Shown: positions 16,031-21,000 of the stretch, piece by piece | How positions within the stretch are numbered: position 1 is the stretch's first letter | How the letters are laid out: each line of letters opens with the position of its first letter | Assembly: GCA_963575745.1 (NCBI GenBank) | Contig: CAUYUJ010001698.1 | Coordinates: forward strand, 1-21,000 | DNA from: Prorocentrum cordatum | Taxonomy: Eukaryota > Sar > Dinophyceae > Prorocentrales > Prorocentraceae | Direction of reading: 5' to 3' | DNA length: 21,000 nucleotides | Made by a program: the position numbers and the translations under genes | The notes under the pieces: model-generated | The model's database searches: none | What the model was told of the DNA's origin: nothing | The model's input: only the letters and a program-made list of their open reading frames with translations

Positions 16031-17545
16031 CGACGGTCGGCTGCGCCGCCCGGGTTCAGAGGCGTAGCGACCAGTCCTCCAAGCTCGAACCTCGGGCTCT
16101 CTCACAAAATGCTTCATGGCCCCGATCTAGCGACCAGTTCTCCAAGCTCGAACATCGGGCGCTTTCCCAATAGGCTTCGTGGCCCCGATCGGTGCGTCTG
16201 GCTAAGCCGAGCGGCCACGCCTTCAGCTCCGACGACGGTCGGCTACGTCGCCCAGCTTCAGAGGCGTGGCGACCAGTCCTCCAAGCTCGAACCTCGGGCG
16301 GTTTCACCAAGAGGCTGCGCGGCCCCGATCGGCGCCTCCGGCGAAGCCGAGCGGCCGGGCCTTCAGCTCCGACGACGGTCGGCTACGTCGCCCAGCTTCA
16401 GAGGCGTAGCGACCAGTTCTCCAAGCTCGAACCTTGGGCGCTTTCTCCAAAAGGCTTCGTGGCCCCGATCGGTGCGTCTGGCTAAGCCGAGCGGCCACGC
16501 CTTCAGCTCCGACGACGGTCGGCTACGTCGCCCAGCTTCAGAGGCGTAGCGACCAGTTCTCCAAGCTCGAACCTCGGGCGCTTTCACCAAGAGGCTTCGC
16601 GGCCCCGATCGGTGCGTCTGGCTAAGCCGAGCGGCCGCGCCTTCAGCTCCGACGACGGTCGGCTACGTTGCCAAGCTTCAGGGGCGTAGCGACCAGTTCT
16701 CCAAGCTCGAACCCCGGGCGCTCTCGCAAAAAGGCTTCGTGACCCCGACCCGTGCCTCCGGCGAAGCCGAGTGGCCGCGCCTTCAGCTCCGACGACGGTC
16801 GGCTACGTCGCCCAGCTTCAGAGGCGTAGCGACCAGATCCCGAAGCTCGAACCTCGGGCGCTTTCACAATAAGCTTCGTGGCCTCGATCGGTGCCTCCGG
16901 CGAAGCCGAGCGGCCGCGCCTTCAGCTCCGACGACGGTCGGCTACGTCGCCAGCTTCAGAGGCGTAGCGACTACTTCACCAAGCTCGAACCTCGGACGCT
17001 TTCACAAACGGCTTCGCGGCCCCGACCGGTGCTTCCGGCGAAGCCGAGCGGCCGCGCCTTCAGCTCCGACGACGGTCGGCTACGTCGCCCAGCTTCAGAG
17101 TCGTAGCGACTAGTTCTCCAAGCTCGAACCTTGGGCGCGTCCACCAAGAGGCTTCGCGGCCCCGATCGGCGCCTCCGGCGAAGCCGAGCGGCCGGGCCTT
17201 CAGCTCCGACGACGGTCGGCTACGTCGCTCAGCATCAGAGGCGTAGCGACCAGTACCCTGAGCTCGAACCTCGGGCGCTTTCGCACAAGCTGTCGCGGCC
17301 CCGATCGGGGCCTCCAGCGAAGCCGAGCGGCCGCGCCTTCAGCTCCGACGACGGTCGGCTATGCCGCCCAGCTTCAGAGGCGTAGCGACCAGATCCCTAG
17401 GCTCGAACCCCGGGCGCTTTCACCGAAAGGCTTCGCGGCCCCGATCGGTGCCTCCGGCGAAGCCGAGCGGCCGCGCCTTCAGCTCCGACGACGGTCGGCT
17501 ACGTCGCCCAGCTTCAGAGGCGTGGCGACTAGTTCCCCAAGCAGG
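16031..17545. repeat. 140-bp tandem array directly upstream of ORF1
   Basis: The marker GGCTACGTCG (with variants) falls at 16241, 16381, 16521, 16661, 16801, 16940, 17078, 17218, 17357 and 17497, giving intervals of 140, 140, 140, 140, 139, 138, 140, 139 and 140. A rearranged partial unit precedes it at 16031-16200. Each unit contains CCAAGCTCGAACCTCGGGCG, CGCGGCCCCGATCGGTGCC, GGCGAAGCCGAGCGGCCGCG, TTCAGCTCCGACGACGGTCG and CAGCTTCAGAGGCGTAGCGA. As 140 is not a multiple of three the frame shifts in each unit, so the many open frames here are not a repeat protein. The array ends about 230 bases before the ORF1 start, which suggests a LINE 5' UTR made of monomers. Confidence 0.95.
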
Positions 17546-17777
17546 CTGCCATTTGGGATCCGTGCCCCCCGCTGGGGCGAGGGGCGGGCGCGACCATTTG
17601 GCCCTGGCCGGCGGCCCCAGCAGCGGGCGCTGGTTCTGCTGCCGCCGCAATTCCTGGAGCGCGGCGCAGGAGCCGCTGCGCAGGCGAGCCTGTCGGGCGA
17701 GGGCCACCGCCCGCCGCGAGCTCAGGCTCGACGCGGCTCGGCGGCTGTTGCGGAGGCATCACGGCGAGCACTGGGCC

Positions 17778-18791
17778 ATGCAGGCCTCGGGGGCTCCAGG
17801 AGCGGGCGCTGCTGCTGGCCCTGACGCAGCGGCGACGACTCCGCCGTGGAAGGCGCAGCAGTCCAGCGGGCACTGGGCCTGCAAGGCCAGCAAGCTGTGC
17901 GGTTTCAAGAACAACTTCGCCACGCGGAGTACGTGCTGGAAGTGTGGGCGTGACAGAGACGGCAGGAGGGGCACCAGCCGCCCGCGCCCGCCGTCGCGCG
18001 GGGCTCGCGACCGCACTGATCGGCCTGATCGTGGTGGTGCCGCAGCTGCTGGGCCTGCTGCTCCCGTGTCAGAGGTGGTGCGATGTCGGAGGGCTGTCCA
18101 GTCCCTTCGGAGGTTGCACTACGACGACAGCAATGAGGTCACGCAGCTGGCAGCGGCGGCCCTGGCTAAGGCCGACCGCGTGGAGCGGGGCGCCATGCCA
18201 CCTGAAGAGGCACTCCGATGCTACATGGACAGGCTCAGCTCCAAGGAGGCCGAAAGGGACAAACTCGCCCAGCAGATCAGCGAGTTGGAGTCCCAGCTGG
18301 TGGACGCCAAGGCCAAGCTCGAGGCCGTCGGCAAGGACATCTCAGCCTTCCAGGCCGACGTGGCCAAGGTCAAGGCAGCAATGGCCCCAGCTCCGCACCC
18401 AGGCGGTGAGGGACACGGCATCGCCAATGTGGCAGCGGCGGCGCAGAGCCTTCAGACCACCATCATCAGCGCCAACCAGTCGGTGCAGAACGGCCAGTCG
18501 AGGGAGCAGGTGGGTGCGCAGTTGCTGGACTCGCTGGTTGCCAACATTCAGCAGCTGGGGGCGCTCCTTCCCAACCTGCAGGGTGCCACAGCGGAGGTGG
18601 GAGGGCCTGCCGTTGGAGCCGCTTTTCGCGCCCCGCCCGCAGCAGCCCCGGCAGGGCCCGAGGCCGCGCCGCCAGCCGCTGCCACCGCGGCACCGGCGAG
18701 CCGCACAGGCACCACAGCAGCTTCAGATACGCCAGTCGACGGGGGCAACATGGAGCTGGACACCCCCTTGGCCTGGGGGCACGACGCGTAG
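17778..18791 (+). CDS. LINE ORF1: RanBP2-like zinc finger and coiled-coil protein
   Basis: Taken from the ATG at 17778, the protein is 337 aa; the frame is open upstream to 17361 but that part reads through the 140-bp repeats. Residues 33-56 form a zinc finger: W33, C35, C41, C53 and C56 in GHWACKASKLCGF and RSTCWKCG, with asparagines between the Cys pairs. This resembles RanBP2-type fingers, but the first Cys pair is five residues apart rather than the usual two to four. An Arg/Pro/Gly-rich basic stretch follows (about 57-85). Residues about 150-202 (LSSKEAERDKLAQQISELES onward) have heptad spacing typical of a coiled coil, probably for oligomerisation. The last 80 residues are Ala/Pro-rich. 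By analogy with other LINE ORF1 proteins it likely binds the element's RNA; this is inference. It ends in TAG 31 bases before the ORF2 ATG and has no internal break. Confidence 0.75.
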   Translation: MQASGAPGAGAAAGPDAAATTPPWKAQQSSGHWACKASKLCGFKNNFATRSTCWKCGRDRDGRRGTSRPRPPSRGARDRTDRPDRGGAAAAGPAAPVSEVVRCRRAVQSLRRLHYDDSNEVTQLAAAALAKADRVERGAMPPEEALRCYMDRLSSKEAERDKLAQQISELESQLVDAKAKLEAVGKDISAFQADVAKVKAAMAPAPHPGGEGHGIANVAAAAQSLQTTIISANQSVQNGQSREQVGAQLLDSLVANIQQLGALLPNLQGATAEVGGPAVGAAFRAPPAAAPAGPEAAPPAAATAAPASRTGTTAASDTPVDGGNMELDTPLAWGHDA

Positions 18792-18822
18792 AAGAGCTCC
18801 GAGAGGAGCGCGCAGACACGGC

Positions 18823-21000
18823 ATGGGCGCGATCACCTTCAATGGGTCGTGCTGGAATACGCTCCAGCAGTTTTTGCTTGAAGGTGTGGTGGGCGCACAA
18901 GTTGTGTGTGCAAAAGAACTCAAGCTGGACGGTGAAGCTGTGGATCGTGCTCAGACCTGGGCGCTACGACACGGCTGGAGGCCGTATATTTCACCATGCA
19001 GGAGATTGCAGTCACGATTGCCTCGGCTGGGGTAGGGATCTTCGCGAAGGCGCACATCTCGGTCACTATGCTGTCGGACTGCCCCGCCATGCGGGGTTTC
19101 AACATCTCGCCTGCTTGGGCCATGGCTATTCATGTGCAGACTGGACCCCCAGGCGGCATCGCCATCGGGTCGGTGTGCGTGGAGTCGGTCGGCCTCAACA
19201 ACTATGTGAGTCTGAACTACCGCAGGTTCATGCGTCTGGGCGCCTGCTTGCGCTACTTTGCTGCGCCATTCATCGTCGCAGGGGACTGGAATGCACCACC
19301 TCAGGAGCTAGAAGCGATGGGGTTTCTTGATGTGCTGTCTGCTGCCATTGTCACGCCAGCACGTTGTGAGGGAACGTGCAGGAGCGCGAAGGGCCACTAC
19401 AGCATGATTGATTACTGGTTGGTCTCTTCTGACAGGGTTAAGGCGTGCGAGCGGCCCCGTCTGGTCGAGAGGTGGGCGCCGAGGCCGCACCGCCCTGTGC
19501 GCTTCGATCTTGCTGCGCAGCCAAGACGCCACATGCAGATCACTTTGGCGGGTCCGAAGCGGTTCCCACGGGCGCATCCGTCCCACGTTGGCTGCCACCC
19601 GCTGGCGGGGCCACCACCGGCGAAAGATTATCTTGAGCGGGTTCAGGTTGATGCTCAACGCGGACTCCCATGCGACGCCGACGAAGCCCAGGAGCGGCTG
19701 GACGGCCTCTACGCTGGTATGTTGCAGGCCGTTGAGCAAGATCTCTGCCATATATACCAAGTGGCTGAACCTCACCATCACCGTGGCAGAGCTGATGGGC
19801 AATCATTTGTATGGAGACCTGTCGGTGGACCTGCTCGCGGCGGGTGTCATGCTGGAGGGTCTGAGCCACGATATCTGCGCTCGGTGGCCATTGCAGGGAA
19901 GGATCTTCTTACACCTGGGAATCGGATGCTTCCAGCTGCGTCCAGATGGGCACGAGTCGGTAGAGTTCTTAGGCCTGGGCATCGGCAAAATGTTCACACC
20001 ATGGATGGGGCGCGCGCTGATAGACTGGGCTTGGGCAGTTATCCATCAGGCCTGCACTCATGGAGGCGTGGCCTTCACTCTCATCTTGCAGGCCTATGCT
20101 GGCCTTCTGGAATCCCATGCTGGCCTCCAGGAGGCTAGAGCCGCGAGAAGCCGCTCCCAGGCTTTCCGCAAGTGGGCGAAAGACGCGCTGGTCACTGGGC
20201 CTGCACCTCTCCTCGCCATGACTAAGATGAAGGGGTGGGCGCGCCAGGAGGTCGATCGTTTTGGCATTCAGACCTCGCTCCCGCAGGCAGTCGCTGATAG
20301 TCAGATGGATGATTGGAACCGCATCTGGCAGGGGGAGGCGCTCTCCCACGACGAGGATCAGGAGTTCGCAGTGGACCACCTGATTGACAAGAACAGCGAT
20401 GCCATGGAGTTTATGAGGAGCCTGCCCCACCAGGCCTTGGATATGCCCGAGGTGACCGACATGCGCAGAGCAGCCGCGTCGTTCACATGGCGCACAGGCG
20501 TAGGCGTCGACGGTCTCTCCCCGAGGGCGTTTTCCCTTTTCTCCGATGAGGCACTGGCCCTTTGGTGTACATCATATGGGCTGCTGAGACATGGTGCAGG
20601 TGGCCGACAGCAGTCATGTCAGTTCACATTCTGTTGCTGGGGAAGCCCGCGGGGGGTTCAGACCCATTGCGCTGCTGCCATTGCTGTACAGGCTGCACAT
20701 GAAAGTACGAGTCGTTCACCTTCGACGATGGGCAGTGGACAACGCGAGGCCCTTCTTCGCGCTTGGCCAGGGCAAGTCCACGGTGGACGTAGCAGCTCGC
20801 ACGATGGTGCACGCAGAAGCTGCAGATCGGCTGCAGGGAGAAGCCATCGTCACGGCCCTCATCGACATCAGCAAGTGCTTCGACAGGGTGGTTTGGATGA
20901 AGATCATGATGGCCGCCAAGATGCATGGTGTTCCAGTGGCTTTCCTCAGGGTGTGCATGAGTATGTATGCTGCGCCGCGCAGAGTACGGTGGGCTGATAC
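18823..21000 (+). pseudogene. LINE ORF2: EEP endonuclease and reverse transcriptase, frame-broken, truncated by window
   Basis: The protein would nick target DNA and copy the element RNA into it. Segment 1 (18823 to about 19000, frame 1) has the EEP start: ITFNGSCW with Asn at 18841 and VVCAKELKL with the expected catalytic Glu at 18916, where Lys replaces the usual preceding Gln. Segment 2 (about 18996-19850, frame 3) has SAGVGIFAK, GDWN at 19281-19292, SMIDYW with Asp at 19410 and PHRPV with His at 19488, the metal-binding and general-base positions of the family. A linker follows, ending in frame 1 with FTWRTGVGVDGLSPRAF (to about 20565). Segment 4 (about 20571-20650, frame 3) contains WCRWPTAV and LLLGKP. 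Segment 5 (20654-21000, frame 2) has GFRPIALLPLLYR and DISKCFDRVVW, RT motif A with the first catalytic Asp at 20864. Frame changes lie near 18985-19020, 19850-20030, 20562-20575 and in the G6 run 20651-20656. They mark a decayed copy or uncorrected assembly indels. Confidence 0.85.

Larger units (their letters stand above)
16031..21000 (+). mobile_element. Non-LTR retrotransposon (LINE type), 3' end outside window
   Basis: The region holds a tandem 5' array, a zinc-finger/coiled-coil ORF1, and ORF2 with an EEP endonuclease followed by a reverse transcriptase, all in one orientation. ORF1 and ORF2 are 31 bases apart. This order (ORF1, then EN-RT) is that of APE-type non-LTR retrotransposons. 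The left border of the element is not known; taking the start of the array is an assumption. The right part, including RT motifs B-E and any tail, lies beyond the window. Frame breaks in ORF2 mean this copy is probably not active as assembled. Confidence 0.8.

Noticed and set aside
16109-17385. Series of repeat-protein-like frames (SSDDGRLRRPASEA)
   Set aside because: The 140-base period is not divisible by three, so no frame persists; stops occur every one to three units.
1-21000. tRNA, rRNA, snRNA or spliced-leader relics
   Set aside because: I looked for tRNA-like GGTTCGA boxes and for the dinoflagellate leader ending CATTTTGGCTCAAG and saw no acceptable match. A systematic search with tRNA and RNA-family models would be decisive.

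Overview
The window looks like nuclear DNA of a dinoflagellate or a similar alga with a very repeat-rich, GC-rich genome. Three things suggest this: almost no compact genes in 21 kb; CG-dinucleotide-rich satellite-like units nested at several scales; and, at the right end, a non-LTR retrotransposon whose first protein pairs a RanBP2-like zinc finger with a coiled coil and whose second pairs an EEP-type endonuclease with a reverse transcriptase. The lineage is an inference from style and family resemblance; no species-level marker such as rRNA or a spliced leader was found.

Layout. Positions 1-11,600 are dominated by diverged copies of one long tandem unit (about 1.0-1.4 kb without insertions). 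Each unit is built from CG-rich submodules of about 285 bp, a segment with 3-base periodicity resembling decayed (GTC)n, a conserved end around AACCAAGTTGCGGGTGGG, and in several copies a tail of degenerate ~17-bp CACCACGTAGATTG-like repeats. This array is interrupted twice. At 470-1830 lies an unrelated satellite of exactly 64-bp units with a 239-bp higher-order period and CCCAGGAGG-type minisatellite. At 6652-8732 lies a tandem dimer of a previously unfamiliar element bounded by ~12-bp inverted repeats (ACCTAACAGCGA) and filled with seven 73-bp repeats and a GAGGCT minisatellite.

Positions 11,600-16,000 are lower in repeats. They hold one candidate minus-strand exon (11602-11789), a tandem duplication of about 146 bp (12836-13275), pyrimidine-rich and GGA-rich tracts, and small hairpins. 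Inside the first half of the duplication sits a 154-bp near-perfect palindrome flanked by ATCAC direct repeats. The second half of the duplication preserves the empty site, so the insertion can be read directly.

Positions 16,020-21,000 appear to be one LINE-type element, cut by the window end: a 140-bp tandem array (about ten full units), then ORF1 (17778-18791, intact, 337 aa), then 31 bases later ORF2 (from 18823), which carries the endonuclease and the start of the reverse transcriptase but is broken by at least four frame changes. The 140-bp array directly upstream of ORF1 may be the element's 5' UTR, analogous to promoter monomers of some mammalian L1 elements. Apart from these two ORFs and the candidate exon, I see no open reading frame that I would call a gene.
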